NCBI RefSeq assembly: GCF_007859915.1 | Contig: NZ_SJPM01000024.1 | Span: 1-53,367 of the forward strand | Length of the DNA: 53,367 bases | Reading direction: 5' to 3' | Source: Neorhodopirellula pilleata | GTDB lineage: Bacteria; Planctomycetota; Planctomycetia; Pirellulales; Pirellulaceae | Shown: positions 16,464 to 25,959 of the stretch, piece after piece | How the letters are laid out: every line of letters begins with the position of its first letter | Numbering within the stretch: the first letter of the stretch is position 1 | Position numbers and translations under genes: made by a program | Notes under the pieces: model-generated | Seen by the model: the letters and a program-made list of their open reading frames with translations, nothing else | What the model was told of the DNA's origin: nothing | Database searches by the model: none

Positions 16464-16705
16464 GGTGAATCGTCTCCGACTAGGTGAGGGTTTGAAGCGG
16501 CGCAGGGTTGCGGTCCAGCGGTCCGGAGGGCCGGCTATATGGTTGCCGCGCCCGCAATGCGATACAATGCCGCATTAGGCCGATTTGGTGCTGGCGTTCG
16601 GGTCGTTGTCCAGTCAATTGTGAGCGATCAACGTCGAGCGGCAACGCCACTCGGATCGGGTGCGGCGTTTTCAATCGCGGTTTTCTTGGATCACAGGACT
16701 CTATC

Positions 16706-17620
16706 ATGGCGAAAGTTTTACTTGTTGAGGACAGTCCGACCCAGGCCATGGAAATGACGATGTTACTCGAAGCGGCCGATCACGAAGTCACCCATGTGCT
16801 CAACGGCCGTTTAGGGTTGGAACAACTTCGCCAAAAGTCGCTTGATGTCGTTGTCACCGATTTGGAAATGCCCGAACTGAACGGGCTGGAATTGGTCGAA
16901 AATATGCGGATGAATTTCTCCCATATTCCGACGATCTTGGTGACCGGGCACGGATCGGAAGACCTCGCCGCCGAAGCCCTGCAGCGGGGTGCGGCCGGGT
17001 ATGTTCCCAAAAACCAAATGGCCCAATCACTCAATGACACGATAGTGGACGTCTTGGGGGTGATTCGCACCGACGCCAGTTATGCGCGGTTGATCTCAAC
17101 GCTCCGGAAAAACGTATTTCTGTTCGAACTACCCAACGATCCGATGTTGATCCAACCATTGATCGGATTGCTGATGCAGGTCAGCGCCGGAATGGAACTC
17201 TTGCCCAGCGTGGAGATGGTCCGCATGGGCGTGGCGGTCGAACATGCGATTGCCAATGCGATGTGCCGCGGTAATCTGGAACTGTCGACCGATCAATGCC
17301 CGAGTCATCATGAGATGGCCCGAGACGGCGTGTTGAGCGACCCTATGCGAGAACGCCTAGGCCAAGCCCCCTACAAAGATCGTACGGTCGAGGTCGAAGC
17401 AACCGCGACGACGAAGCAGATTCGTGTTCGGGTGAAGGATTCCGGAAAAGGCTTCGATACTTCGACCGTGCCCCAGCCAGGAAAGATGGACGCACACGCG
17501 ATTTTCAATGACGATGCGAAACTGCAAGGCAAGGGGCTCGTCCTGATGGCAAACTTCGTCGATGAATTGACGTTCAACGATCAAGGAAACGAAGTCACCT
17601 TGATCAAACGATGCGGTTAA
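16706..17620 (+). CDS. Response regulator with C-terminal HATPase (RsbW-like) domain
   Basis: 304 residues from the ATG at 16706; the longer frame to 16508 precedes the receiver with an unrelated leader. Residues 1-120 form a receiver domain: LVEDSPTQAMEM (acidic pocket), TDLEMPELNG with the phospho-acceptor Asp52, ILVTGHGS (switch Thr) and GYVPKNQ (Lys). Residues about 165-300 form a HATPase_c domain: VEHAIANAMCRGNLEL (N-box), IRVRVKDSGKGFD (G1-like), GKGLVLMANFVDELTFN (G2-like). The layout matches anti-sigma-factor kinases or histidine-kinase-like ATPases driven by phosphorylation rather than a DNA-binding regulator. The hybrid kinase begins 4 nt after its stop, so the two are an operon. 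Confidence 0.88.
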   Translation: MAKVLLVEDSPTQAMEMTMLLEAADHEVTHVLNGRLGLEQLRQKSLDVVVTDLEMPELNGLELVENMRMNFSHIPTILVTGHGSEDLAAEALQRGAAGYVPKNQMAQSLNDTIVDVLGVIRTDASYARLISTLRKNVFLFELPNDPMLIQPLIGLLMQVSAGMELLPSVEMVRMGVAVEHAIANAMCRGNLELSTDQCPSHHEMARDGVLSDPMRERLGQAPYKDRTVEVEATATTKQIRVRVKDSGKGFDTSTVPQPGKMDAHAIFNDDAKLQGKGLVLMANFVDELTFNDQGNEVTLIKRCG

Positions 17621-17624
17621 TCCG

Positions 17625-20102
17625 ATGAGTCCCGGCGAAAATGCTCCGCGATCAAACGAATCGAACGAATTGAATTCGTTTCAAACGTCGGCGACTTACC
17701 GCGCCCTTGCCAACAGTTTACCGCTGAGTTTGTTGATTAAGGCTCGCGACGGTCGACGGGTATTTGCCAACGAAGCGTATCTCACATGGCGAGGATTGCA
17801 GTGGGACGAAGTCGTCGGCAAGACTGACCGGGAGTTGTTTCCGGAATCGATCGCATCGCAATACATTGCCGATGATCAGCGAGTGATGGAAACAGGGCAG
17901 TCGACTCACGCGGTCGAACAGACCCGAATCGCCGACGGTAGCCTCGGGTGGATCGAGCGAGTCAAGAGTCCCGTATGTGACGCGCACGGAAAGGCGATCG
18001 GAATCCAAGTTTTGTTCTGGGACGTCACCGCCAGAATCGTTGCCGAACAAACGATTAAGTTCGAACAGTCATTGTTGACGACGTTGCTGCAGAGCATTCC
18101 GGACTCGATCTATTTTAAGGATACCGAGAGCCGATTCATTCGCGTTAGCCGCGCGATGGCGACTAAATTCGGACACGCCGACGTCCATACGGTCCACGGT
18201 CGAACCGACGCTGACATCTTTACGCCTGACCACGCCAAGCAAGCCCGCGACGATGAGGTTCACATCATCGAAACCGGCCAACCGCTCGTCGACCGTATCG
18301 AGCGAGAGACTTGGCATGACCGTGACGACACGTGGTGTTTGACGACAAAAATGCCGCTCCGTGACAGCGATGGTAAAATCATCGGCACGTTCGGCATTTC
18401 ACGGGACATCACAGATCTAAAGAAAAGCGAGGCGGCCTTGAAAGAAGCCGTTCGCATGGCCGATGCCGCCAATCGCGCCAAGAGCGAGTTTTTGGCCAAC
18501 ATGAGCCATGAGATTCGAACTCCCATGAACGCGATGGTCGGGATGGCGGACTTGCTCGCCCAAACCGAATTGGATGAAACTCAGCGCGATTACGTCGACA
18601 CGATTCGACGCTCGTCCGATTCTTTACTGCGGTTGCTCAATGATATTTTGGACTTTTCCAAAATCGAAGCTCGGCGTTTGGAACTGGAAGCCGTTCCATT
18701 CTCCCTCGGCTATGAAGTCCAAGCCGCCTTGTCGACTTTACGATTGCAAGCATCTGAGAAAAACCTGAAGCTTAAGTTCGAACAGGATGAACAAGTACCG
18801 AGTCATTTCATCGGCGACCCCGGCCGGTTGCGACAAGTGCTCGTCAATCTGATCGGCAATGCGGTCAAGTTCACTGATGTGGGCGGAGTTACGGTGAAGT
18901 TACATCGGCAAGTCGACGTCGACGTACAGGACGGCAAGTGTATGATTCGCCTAAGCGTATCGGACACCGGTATTGGAATCCCCGCCGATCAACAGGCGGC
19001 CGTCCTCGCTCCGTTCACCCAAGCCGACGCGTCGATGACCCGCCGCTTCGGTGGCACCGGATTAGGACTGAGTATCAGTCGACAGCTCGTCGAATTGATG
19101 GGCGGTTCGTTGCAATTGCACAGTGAGGTCGGGGCGGGTACGACGTTTTTCTTTGATCTCGAGTTGCCGATCGCGGAAGTACCCGATTTAATCCAACGCG
19201 ATGGTGATCGCGAAGACGATCTCGGGGAAGCCGCGGACATCGGATTGACCCCCTTGAGGGTACTCGTCGCCGAAGACGGAATCACTAATCAGCACGTGAT
19301 CGCTGGTTTGCTCCGTTCACTCGGTCATGAGTGCTCGATCGCAAGTGACGGCCGAGAAACTCTGGTTAAGTGGCGAAACGAACAATTTGATTTGATATTG
19401 ATGGACATGCACATGCCCGTCATGGACGGTCTTGAAGCCACCGAAGCGATCCGGCAACAGGAACTCGGCACCGAGTATCGGATTCCGATCATCGCGTTGA
19501 CTGCGGCTGCGATGGCCGAAGACGCCAAGGCTTGTCGAGCCGCCGGTATGGACGACTACCTCACCAAACCGATCCACCGCCGACGCTTGCAACAGGTCTT
19601 GGCGAAGTATTATGAACCAATTCGTGCACGAGAGAAATCGCCGCGAATTGCCGCGACACCAACAAACGTTCCAATCGGGAAAGGTGCCCCGAGCGGGAAA
19701 GGAGCGTCGTCGGACTCCTCCGATGATCTTGCTTTATCAGCGGTTCATGCGGGATGCTTGGACTTGGATTCGGCCAGGTCTCGAATTCCCGGTGGCGTTT
19801 CAGGAGTGATGCGATTGGCGACCGTGTTTCGCGGTGAATGTGAGTCCTTGGTCGATCAATTAATGGGAAATCTCAGGGCGGGCGAAAACGATACGGCCCG
19901 TCGCAACGCGCATACGCTCAAGGGAGCCTGCGGTCTGCTCGGCGCCAAACAACTGCAACTCGTTGCCACCGAAATTGAAACCGCCGGGCGAGAGGAAAGG
20001 CTATCCGATCTGGACGAGGCAGCACGTCTGAGTTCATCCCTGCAAACCGAAGCCGGCCGTGTTATCGCCGCGATCGACGAATTACTCCAGCCGCTCGCTT
20101 GA
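17625..20102 (+). CDS. Hybrid sensor histidine kinase, PAS-PAS-HisKA-HATPase-REC-HPt
   Basis: 825 residues without a transmembrane segment, so a cytoplasmic sensor. Order: PAS (about 25-145, LLIKARDGRRVFANEAYLTW), PAS (about 155-275, IPDSIYFKDTESRFIRVSR, ending FGISRDITDLKKSE), HisKA with ANMSHEIRTPMNAM (His295), HATPase_c (about 400-520; LIGNAVKFTD, SDTGIGIP, GGTGLGLSIS), receiver (about 542-665; LVAEDGITNQ, LMDMHMPVMDG with Asp594, ALTAAAM, LTKPI) and an HPt domain with NAHTLKGACGLLG (His763). All four relay residues are present. It likely drives a His-Asp-His-Asp relay ending on another receiver, plausibly Asp52 of the upstream partner gene. Confidence 0.95.
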   Translation: MSPGENAPRSNESNELNSFQTSATYRALANSLPLSLLIKARDGRRVFANEAYLTWRGLQWDEVVGKTDRELFPESIASQYIADDQRVMETGQSTHAVEQTRIADGSLGWIERVKSPVCDAHGKAIGIQVLFWDVTARIVAEQTIKFEQSLLTTLLQSIPDSIYFKDTESRFIRVSRAMATKFGHADVHTVHGRTDADIFTPDHAKQARDDEVHIIETGQPLVDRIERETWHDRDDTWCLTTKMPLRDSDGKIIGTFGISRDITDLKKSEAALKEAVRMADAANRAKSEFLANMSHEIRTPMNAMVGMADLLAQTELDETQRDYVDTIRRSSDSLLRLLNDILDFSKIEARRLELEAVPFSLGYEVQAALSTLRLQASEKNLKLKFEQDEQVPSHFIGDPGRLRQVLVNLIGNAVKFTDVGGVTVKLHRQVDVDVQDGKCMIRLSVSDTGIGIPADQQAAVLAPFTQADASMTRRFGGTGLGLSISRQLVELMGGSLQLHSEVGAGTTFFFDLELPIAEVPDLIQRDGDREDDLGEAADIGLTPLRVLVAEDGITNQHVIAGLLRSLGHECSIASDGRETLVKWRNEQFDLILMDMHMPVMDGLEATEAIRQQELGTEYRIPIIALTAAAMAEDAKACRAAGMDDYLTKPIHRRRLQQVLAKYYEPIRAREKSPRIAATPTNVPIGKGAPSGKGASSDSSDDLALSAVHAGCLDLDSARSRIPGGVSGVMRLATVFRGECESLVDQLMGNLRAGENDTARRNAHTLKGACGLLGAKQLQLVATEIETAGREERLSDLDEAARLSSSLQTEAGRVIAAIDELLQPLA

Positions 20103-20156
20103 CGAGGTTGCCGTTGGCGACGTTACGGTTGACCGCGTTTGCAGCTGTCCCCTAGC

Positions 20157-21074
20157 CTACCGATCGATCATCTTGCGGACCTTTTCCGCAAGCGTTGGTT
20201 CGACATAGTCAAAACATGCCATCCCGTTGCCGACCAGGTCGAAACGATTGAATTGCCAGACTACCTGACGATCGGAGTCCAACTCGATCAACTGCGGATT
20301 ATTCGGGCCGGCATGACAGTTGTCGATCATCACATGGCCGTTCTCGAGTTCTTTCAAACAGGCGGTCCAGTGCAATTGAATCTCGGTTCCCGGTAGTCGG
20401 CTTTTGGCTTCCCAAACGACTTCTTTTTGGGGAGTCACTTCGACGATCGAATTACCCGAGCCGGAATTGATCATCGTGTTTCCGGACTTCAATCGAATCG
20501 CACCGTAGACGCGTGTTCCGATCTCATATTCCCAAACGATCGTCCCGTCGGGCGTGTATTCCGTGACGGTCCCCGGACCTTCGGCGCAGACGAGGAAGTT
20601 TCCATTCTCAAGAACTTCCGCTTGACGGGTTTGCCCACGTCCGTTTTTACCCAACGGCGTTTCGCTGACTACTTGGCCATCGGGATCTACCAAGACGATC
20701 CTTTGTTTTCCGGACTCGGCTACCATCGTGTTGCCATCTTCCAGACGCGTAAACGCATGAACGCCCGCTCCGTGATACTTCCAAACTTCCGTGCCATCGA
20801 GACGGATTTCCTTCACGTTGTCCCAATCGTCGTGATAGAGCACGTTTCCGTTGTCGAGCATCTGAACCTCGTGATGCCCGGCGTGTCCGCCGTCGGGTCC
20901 CTCGGTTTCAAATCTCCAAACGACGGTTCCGTCGAGTTCGCACAACGCGACGACGTTCTTTTGATAGGACGCACTGACCAAGACGAGCGGTTGTGAATCA
21001 GCGGACGCGACCGTGGCCGCAAGGAATACCAATAAGGTCGAACCCAAAATCGAGCGAATCAAGTTGATGTGCAT
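20157..21074 (-). CDS. Secreted beta-propeller protein
   Basis: 305 residues from the ATG at 21074 (MHINLIRSILGSTLLVFLAATVASADS), which gives a clear signal peptide; the frame is open to 21140. The mature protein is a chain of blades with the recurring pattern 'DG-W-(Y/F)' and 'LENGN-L': LCELDGTVVWRFE, IRLDGTEVWKYHG, YTPDGTIVWEYE, VTPQKEVVWEAKS, LDSDRQVVWQFN, alternating with LDNGNVLYHD, LEDGNTMVAE, LENGNFLVCA, LKSGNTMINS and LENGHVMIDN. That gives about six blades, as in PQQ-like or arylsulfotransferase-like propellers. No catalytic residue can be named. It is divergent from the sulfatase gene, and the shared 114-nt spacer may carry both promoters. Confidence 0.8.
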   Translation of the reverse strand: MHINLIRSILGSTLLVFLAATVASADSQPLVLVSASYQKNVVALCELDGTVVWRFETEGPDGGHAGHHEVQMLDNGNVLYHDDWDNVKEIRLDGTEVWKYHGAGVHAFTRLEDGNTMVAESGKQRIVLVDPDGQVVSETPLGKNGRGQTRQAEVLENGNFLVCAEGPGTVTEYTPDGTIVWEYEIGTRVYGAIRLKSGNTMINSGSGNSIVEVTPQKEVVWEAKSRLPGTEIQLHWTACLKELENGHVMIDNCHAGPNNPQLIELDSDRQVVWQFNRFDLVGNGMACFDYVEPTLAEKVRKMIDR

Positions 21075-21188
21075 GGTGCCGGTTGCAAAAAAGGATAAGG
21101 CGTCCGTCCCAACGAACGCGAGTGGATCAAGATTGTACAATAGAATGATTCGCTACTCAGCCAATCGTCCCCAAGTTACCAAGATCTT

Positions 21189-22715
21189 ATGACAAATAAT
21201 CGCTATGCATTCGGATTCGTCATCGCATTTTTCGTTTCAGCAGTCAGCAACGCAGATAGCGATGCCGAGGAAGCTCGAACGCAAGAAAATCGAGCGAAGG
21301 CAATGAATTTGCTCGTCATCCAGACCGACGAACATAATTTTCGCACGCTCGGCTGTTATCGCGAAACGCTTACTCCGGACCAGGCCCGCATTTGGGGGCC
21401 CGAAGCCATTGTCGAGACACCGGCGATCGATTCCCTAGCACATCGCGGCGCGATCTGCACATCGTTCTATGCAACCAGTCCCGTCTGTACGCCGTCGCGG
21501 GCCGCGTTTTTTTCCGGGCGATATCCGCACAACACGGGGGCCCCTCAAAACGATCTGCCACTCGATTCGGACGTCGTCACGTTTGCGGAAGTTTTACAGC
21601 GGGTGGGGTACGCAACCGGATACGCCGGCAAATGGCATCTCGATGGTCCCGGAAAGCCACAATGGGAACCCAGTCGCCATTTTGGATTTAAGGATAATCG
21701 CTATCTGTTCAATCGCGGCCACTGGAAAAAGTTCGAACTGACTGCGTCTGGGCCGCGGGTGGCAGCGGTCGGACGCAACGGGCAGCCAAGCTACGCTCTC
21801 GACGACGCGGATGAAACCACCTTCAGCACGGATTGGTTGGCGGATCGTGCGATGGACTTTATTCGTGAGCATGCGGAAGAACCATTCTGTTATCACCTCA
21901 GCTTGCCCGATCCGCACGGCCCCAACACCGTGCGTCCACCCTATGACACGATGTATCAGAATCTACCGATTCGACCGCCACTCACCTTTTCGATGTCAAA
22001 GCAGAATCCGGCCTGGGCGGGACCAGAAAGCAAGAACGCGTCACTGAAGTTCAATGCTTCTCAAATGGCATTGTATTTCGGAATGGTCAAATGCATCGAC
22101 GACAATGTAGCCCAAATCCTAGCAACATTGAACGAACTTGATTTGACCGATCGAACGATCATCGTCTTCACCTCCGATCACGGCGACTTGTGTTACGAGC
22201 ACGGCCGACTCAACAAAGGCAACCCATACGAAGGCAGCGCCAAAATTCCCATGATCATCTGTGCCCCTGGAATCATTCAACCGGGAACAAGGATCGATCA
22301 AGCCCTCGGCACAGTCGACTTTGCACCGACGATTCTCTCCTTAATGAATCAATCGGCTCCATCGCAAACCGAGGGCCGAGACGCGTCGGTATTGTTCGCT
22401 CAAGTGCAACCTGATTCAGTATCTCGGCCACGACCCTGGAATGACATTGCATTCTTGCGCGCATCCCAATCCAAACCGACCTGGGTCGCCGCCGTCACCG
22501 ACCGATTCAAATTGGTCGTCGCAGCGAACGAAGAACCTTATTTGTTCGATCTGGAGAGCGATCCAGACGAACTCGGTAATCAAATTCAGCGGACCGAACA
22601 CGCGACTATTGTTCGAACACTGGCCAATCAACTCTTGCACTACGGCGAAACCACCGGCGACCCGCAATTACAAAAAGGCGTGTTGAAAGATCAACTAACC
22701 AAGTTGGCTAATTAA
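21189..22715 (+). CDS. Exported type I sulfatase
   Basis: 508 residues. A signal peptide (FGFVIAFFVSAVSNA) precedes MNLLVIQTDEHNFRTLGCY, the first metal-binding strand. The sulfatase signature SPVCTPSRAAFFSGRYPHNTG holds Cys100 in C-x-P-S-R, which is converted to formylglycine by a maturase that must lie outside this window. Further family motifs are GYAGKWHLDGPG (Lys and His of the active site) and IVFTSDHGDLCYEHGRLNKGNPYEGSAKIPMI (second metal site). Planctomycetes use such enzymes to remove sulfate from algal polysaccharides; the substrate here is unknown. The stop overlaps the converging transporter gene by 4 nt (22712-22715). Confidence 0.95.
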   Translation: MTNNRYAFGFVIAFFVSAVSNADSDAEEARTQENRAKAMNLLVIQTDEHNFRTLGCYRETLTPDQARIWGPEAIVETPAIDSLAHRGAICTSFYATSPVCTPSRAAFFSGRYPHNTGAPQNDLPLDSDVVTFAEVLQRVGYATGYAGKWHLDGPGKPQWEPSRHFGFKDNRYLFNRGHWKKFELTASGPRVAAVGRNGQPSYALDDADETTFSTDWLADRAMDFIREHAEEPFCYHLSLPDPHGPNTVRPPYDTMYQNLPIRPPLTFSMSKQNPAWAGPESKNASLKFNASQMALYFGMVKCIDDNVAQILATLNELDLTDRTIIVFTSDHGDLCYEHGRLNKGNPYEGSAKIPMIICAPGIIQPGTRIDQALGTVDFAPTILSLMNQSAPSQTEGRDASVLFAQVQPDSVSRPRPWNDIAFLRASQSKPTWVAAVTDRFKLVVAANEEPYLFDLESDPDELGNQIQRTEHATIVRTLANQLLHYGETTGDPQLQKGVLKDQLTKLAN

Positions 22716-24370
22716 ACGAGCAGATAAATGATCGTCTGGGCGGCGACGATTCGCATGACCATTGTCAACGGATAGACGGCTGCGTAGCCGGTCGAGGTTG
22801 CCGCCGAGTCGCTCAGCGAGTTGGCAAAAGCAAGCGCAGGCGGGTCGGTCATACTGCCCGCGATCACGCCACAAAGCGTCAGGAAATTCAACTTGAACAC
22901 CATCCGGGCCACGACACCGACGATTAGCAGGGGCACCATCGTGATGAACAAGCCAGCCGCCATCCAGATTGCGCCCTGAGTCGTCATGGCAACCGCAAAG
23001 AACGTCTTGCCAGCCGACAATCCTGCGCTGGCCAAAAACAAGATGATGCCCAGTTCTCGCAGGGCGAGGTTGGCGGAATAGGGGATATGCCAAACAAACT
23101 TTCCGAGCTTGCCCAACAGACTGAAAATGATCGCGGCGATCAGCGGTCCACCGGCAAGTCCGAGCCTGACCGGAAAGGGAACGCCTGGGATTGGCAGTGG
23201 AATCATCCCCAACAAGATTCCAACGGCGATACCTAGAAACACAGGTGCGAACTGAGTTTCGTTGAGGGCCTTCACCGAGTTTCCGAAAATCGCGGTAACA
23301 CGATCAAGCGACGCTTCGTCGGCGACCACATTGACGACGTCCCCATAGTGCAAACGTGTCGAACCTCGGGCGGGCATTTCGATCCCCGAACGATTGATCC
23401 GAGTGATCGAGGCGTTGTACATATGATCGATCGAAAAATCCCGCAGCGGTCGATTGATCGCATCCGGCTCGGTAACGACGATCCGCCGATAGCAAGCATT
23501 GCCGGTCATCTCCATCAAGTCCAAGCTCGACGGTCGACCGATCAATGGCTCGAAACGATTCAATCCTTTGACCGTGCCGACGACCTGAATCACGTCGCCA
23601 GTGTGTAAAGTGGTTTCCTCGGTCGCAACAATGACGTTGTCCTGGTCTGCGGGTTTGATGCGGGAAATTCGCACGCCCGTTTCCTCGATCCCCGGAATGT
23701 CCCCGAACCGCGTGTTCATCAAATGATGATTGTCGACTTCGATCGCACGTCGAACAATCGGATCGGGTCGGTGAGCATCTCGGTCATCGATCGAACGTGC
23801 TTCCGCTTGCATGTCAATTCGAAAAAGTGATCTCAAGATTAACATGCTCGCGATGATGCCGACGATACCGCCCGGATAGGCGACCGCGTAGGCCGACGCC
23901 AACATGCCCAGATCGGAGGAATCGGGAGCAACGGTCGCGGCGGCTTGTTGGGCTGCACCGAGCGACGGCGTGTTCGTCGTCGCGCCGCTGAACAAACCGC
24001 CCGCCGCAAAAGCAGGCAAATCTAACATCGCATGAAATATCAATACCATCGCAACACCTAAGGCGATGACTCCCAAGGCGAGCCCGTTGAGCAACCATCC
24101 CTGTTCACGCCATAACTGCACGATTCCCGGGCCGAGCTGCAGACCGATTGTAAAGACGAACAAGACCAAGCCGAACTCTTTAGCGAATTCGGCGACTTCC
24201 GGTTCGATCGCGAGGTTTTCATGGCCGGCGAGCAGATGCCCCGCCACGATTCCCACGAAGAGCACCCCGGCGGACCCTAAACCGATCTTACGGAAACGAA
24301 TCGCGCCGATCATCAAACCGCCGACGGCGACACTGACAAGCGCGAGGATGGAAAAGGTGACTGGATTCAA
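22712..24370 (-). CDS. AspT/YidE-type membrane transporter with two RCK_C domains
   Basis: 552 residues. Two hydrophobic halves flank a soluble middle. The N-terminal half opens with ILALVSVAVGGLMIGAIRFRKIGLGSAGVLFVGIVAGHLL and carries FGLVLFVFTIGLQLGPG, the duplicated 'YidE/YbjL/AspT' signature; the C-terminal half repeats it (LALRELGIILFLASAGLSAGKTF). Between them (about 200-355) lie two TrkA_C/RCK_C modules (IEETGVRISRIKP..LHTGDVIQVVGT and ASITRINRSG..LHYGDVVNVVAD). The family includes the aspartate:alanine exchanger AspT and many uncharacterised exporters; the substrate is unknown. It lies in the cytoplasmic membrane. No start doubt: the first ATG opens directly into the first membrane helix. 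Confidence 0.9.
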   Translation of the reverse strand: MNPVTFSILALVSVAVGGLMIGAIRFRKIGLGSAGVLFVGIVAGHLLAGHENLAIEPEVAEFAKEFGLVLFVFTIGLQLGPGIVQLWREQGWLLNGLALGVIALGVAMVLIFHAMLDLPAFAAGGLFSGATTNTPSLGAAQQAAATVAPDSSDLGMLASAYAVAYPGGIVGIIASMLILRSLFRIDMQAEARSIDDRDAHRPDPIVRRAIEVDNHHLMNTRFGDIPGIEETGVRISRIKPADQDNVIVATEETTLHTGDVIQVVGTVKGLNRFEPLIGRPSSLDLMEMTGNACYRRIVVTEPDAINRPLRDFSIDHMYNASITRINRSGIEMPARGSTRLHYGDVVNVVADEASLDRVTAIFGNSVKALNETQFAPVFLGIAVGILLGMIPLPIPGVPFPVRLGLAGGPLIAAIIFSLLGKLGKFVWHIPYSANLALRELGIILFLASAGLSAGKTFFAVAMTTQGAIWMAAGLFITMVPLLIVGVVARMVFKLNFLTLCGVIAGSMTDPPALAFANSLSDSAATSTGYAAVYPLTMVMRIVAAQTIIYLLV

Positions 24371-24436
24371 GATCGAAGCACACGTGATAAAAGTAAATGA
24401 ACGGTCATGGTTTCAATCGGCTCGCTACGCACTCGA

Positions 24437-25636
24437 CTACCCAACACACTGCCGCAAACGTTCCGGGAAATCGGGAAACGCAGCACGCACGCGGGTCCAG
24501 TTCGGGATCGCCGGGTTCCCACTGGGGTCACTGGCAAAGATTTCACCGGCCTGAGTGACGCACTGCGCAAACGCTTCGATCGCGACTTCCTCACCGTGGC
24601 GATCATAAGTGAGCGAATTGACCCGCGCGTCGGTCGCGTACTGGCGAATGCAGTCCTGAGCGATCCTTAGGAACGACGCTCGAAGCGTGACAAAAATAGA
24701 ATGGGAAAGAATGATCCCTTGGCTAGCAAGCGTCCGATAAATCGTCGTCAAAATATCCAGCGCCATCTTCATTAAACCACGTCCCGAATCATCGATGGAC
24801 ATCTCTTGGTGTTTGTGCTCATACATGCACGTTAAATCAACTTGGCAGACGCGCTTAATCGACGTGTTGCGGTAGACCTCAGACAATGTGCCGACCTCGA
24901 GTCCCCAATCGCTGGCGACCCGATTGCTGCGAGCGAGGTTTCGGGTCAGTGAGAATTCGCCTGACAATGGGTAACGAAAATTACTCAGAAATCGAACAAA
25001 CTGATTTTCGGGAAAGCTCTGCATCAACGCTCGCAGAAAAGGGGCGACCAATAGCCGTACGACGCGACCGTGCATTCGATCGGTCACGCGAGCGTAATAG
25101 GCTTTGCAAAATTCGTAGTCCAAACTCGGATGGACCATCGGCAAACACAAACGTGCCAACAATTTGCGGCTATAGTCGACGATGTCACAGTCATGAAGGA
25201 CAAAGGTTTCAACATTAGGATCGTCCAGTAGATAACCGAACGCTGTCCATACGCTTCGTCCTTTACCGGGAGTCGACAGCGGAATTCCCGCGTCGATTAA
25301 TTCGCCGTAAAGTGATTGAACTTCGGGGCCGTCCGTCCAGAGGACTTTAGCTCGGTCCCCCAATGGTGCGATCTTGGTTTTGGTTTCATCGAAATCTGCG
25401 ACGTTAGGGGCGACGCCAAGGCTGACGACGATCGAGCCGATGTAATCAGCGTCGATCAATTCGTCGACGATTTGCGTGAACGGCTCGGCTCGCATGTCCG
25501 AAGCGGTAACCGGCAACACCAATCCGATTTTCTGCTTCGCGGTGGACTCGCGAAGCATCGATTCCAGATGCTCTAAACTTCCACTACGAAGATCATGAAT
25601 CGTCGTGATGAGATCATGTTGATAGAAATCCGGCAT
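24437..25636 (-). CDS. gpgS: Glucosyl-3-phosphoglycerate synthase-like glycosyltransferase
   Basis: 399 residues from the ATG at 25636 (MPDFYQHDLITTIHDL); the open frame to 25732 adds a poorly conserved leader. The fold is GT-A: IGLVLPVTASDM (first strand), IVVSLGV, TPGKGRSVWTAFGYLL (nucleotide-sugar loop) and FVLHDCDIVDYSR with the metal-binding D149-x-D151. Downstream LSGEFSLTRNLARSNRVASDWGLEVGTLSEVY is characteristic of GT81 enzymes, which join glucose from an NDP donor to 3-phosphoglycerate, the first step to glucosylglycerate, a compatible solute known from Rhodopirellula. The matching phosphatase is not next to it. I cannot exclude a mannosyl donor. Confidence 0.85.
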   Translation of the reverse strand: MPDFYQHDLITTIHDLRSGSLEHLESMLRESTAKQKIGLVLPVTASDMRAEPFTQIVDELIDADYIGSIVVSLGVAPNVADFDETKTKIAPLGDRAKVLWTDGPEVQSLYGELIDAGIPLSTPGKGRSVWTAFGYLLDDPNVETFVLHDCDIVDYSRKLLARLCLPMVHPSLDYEFCKAYYARVTDRMHGRVVRLLVAPFLRALMQSFPENQFVRFLSNFRYPLSGEFSLTRNLARSNRVASDWGLEVGTLSEVYRNTSIKRVCQVDLTCMYEHKHQEMSIDDSGRGLMKMALDILTTIYRTLASQGIILSHSIFVTLRASFLRIAQDCIRQYATDARVNSLTYDRHGEEVAIEAFAQCVTQAGEIFASDPSGNPAIPNWTRVRAAFPDFPERLRQCVG

Positions 25637-25959
25637 GTTGAAACGAACCTCGTACGCAAGGGGGGACGTCGCCGACTCACCGCTGGCGTTTGTCGGCCGC
25701 CTCACTTTGACTGAACGCCCGTCGGCGATCAACGCGGGGACTCTTTAACGGCGTGATCGATGCCGATTGCCCGTCATGCCGACGGATTCAGGTCCGCAAA
25801 ATGTGTTCAATCGGAACCAATGTCCGCATTTCAAAACTCTGGGTGAATCCCTCTAGCTCGAAAGGCCGAAAAAATTGAAGTCCGGCATCGCCTGCGTCGT
25901 TCTGTATCGTAGGCTTCAACGGCGGAAAGTGGCTTACCGTGGTTTCCTGTTTTTAGTTC
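25637..25959. other. Divergent spacer
   Basis: A 323-nt region between the divergent gpgS and HD-GYP genes; presumably promoters for both. No repeat, hairpin or gene was recognised. Confidence 0.4.
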
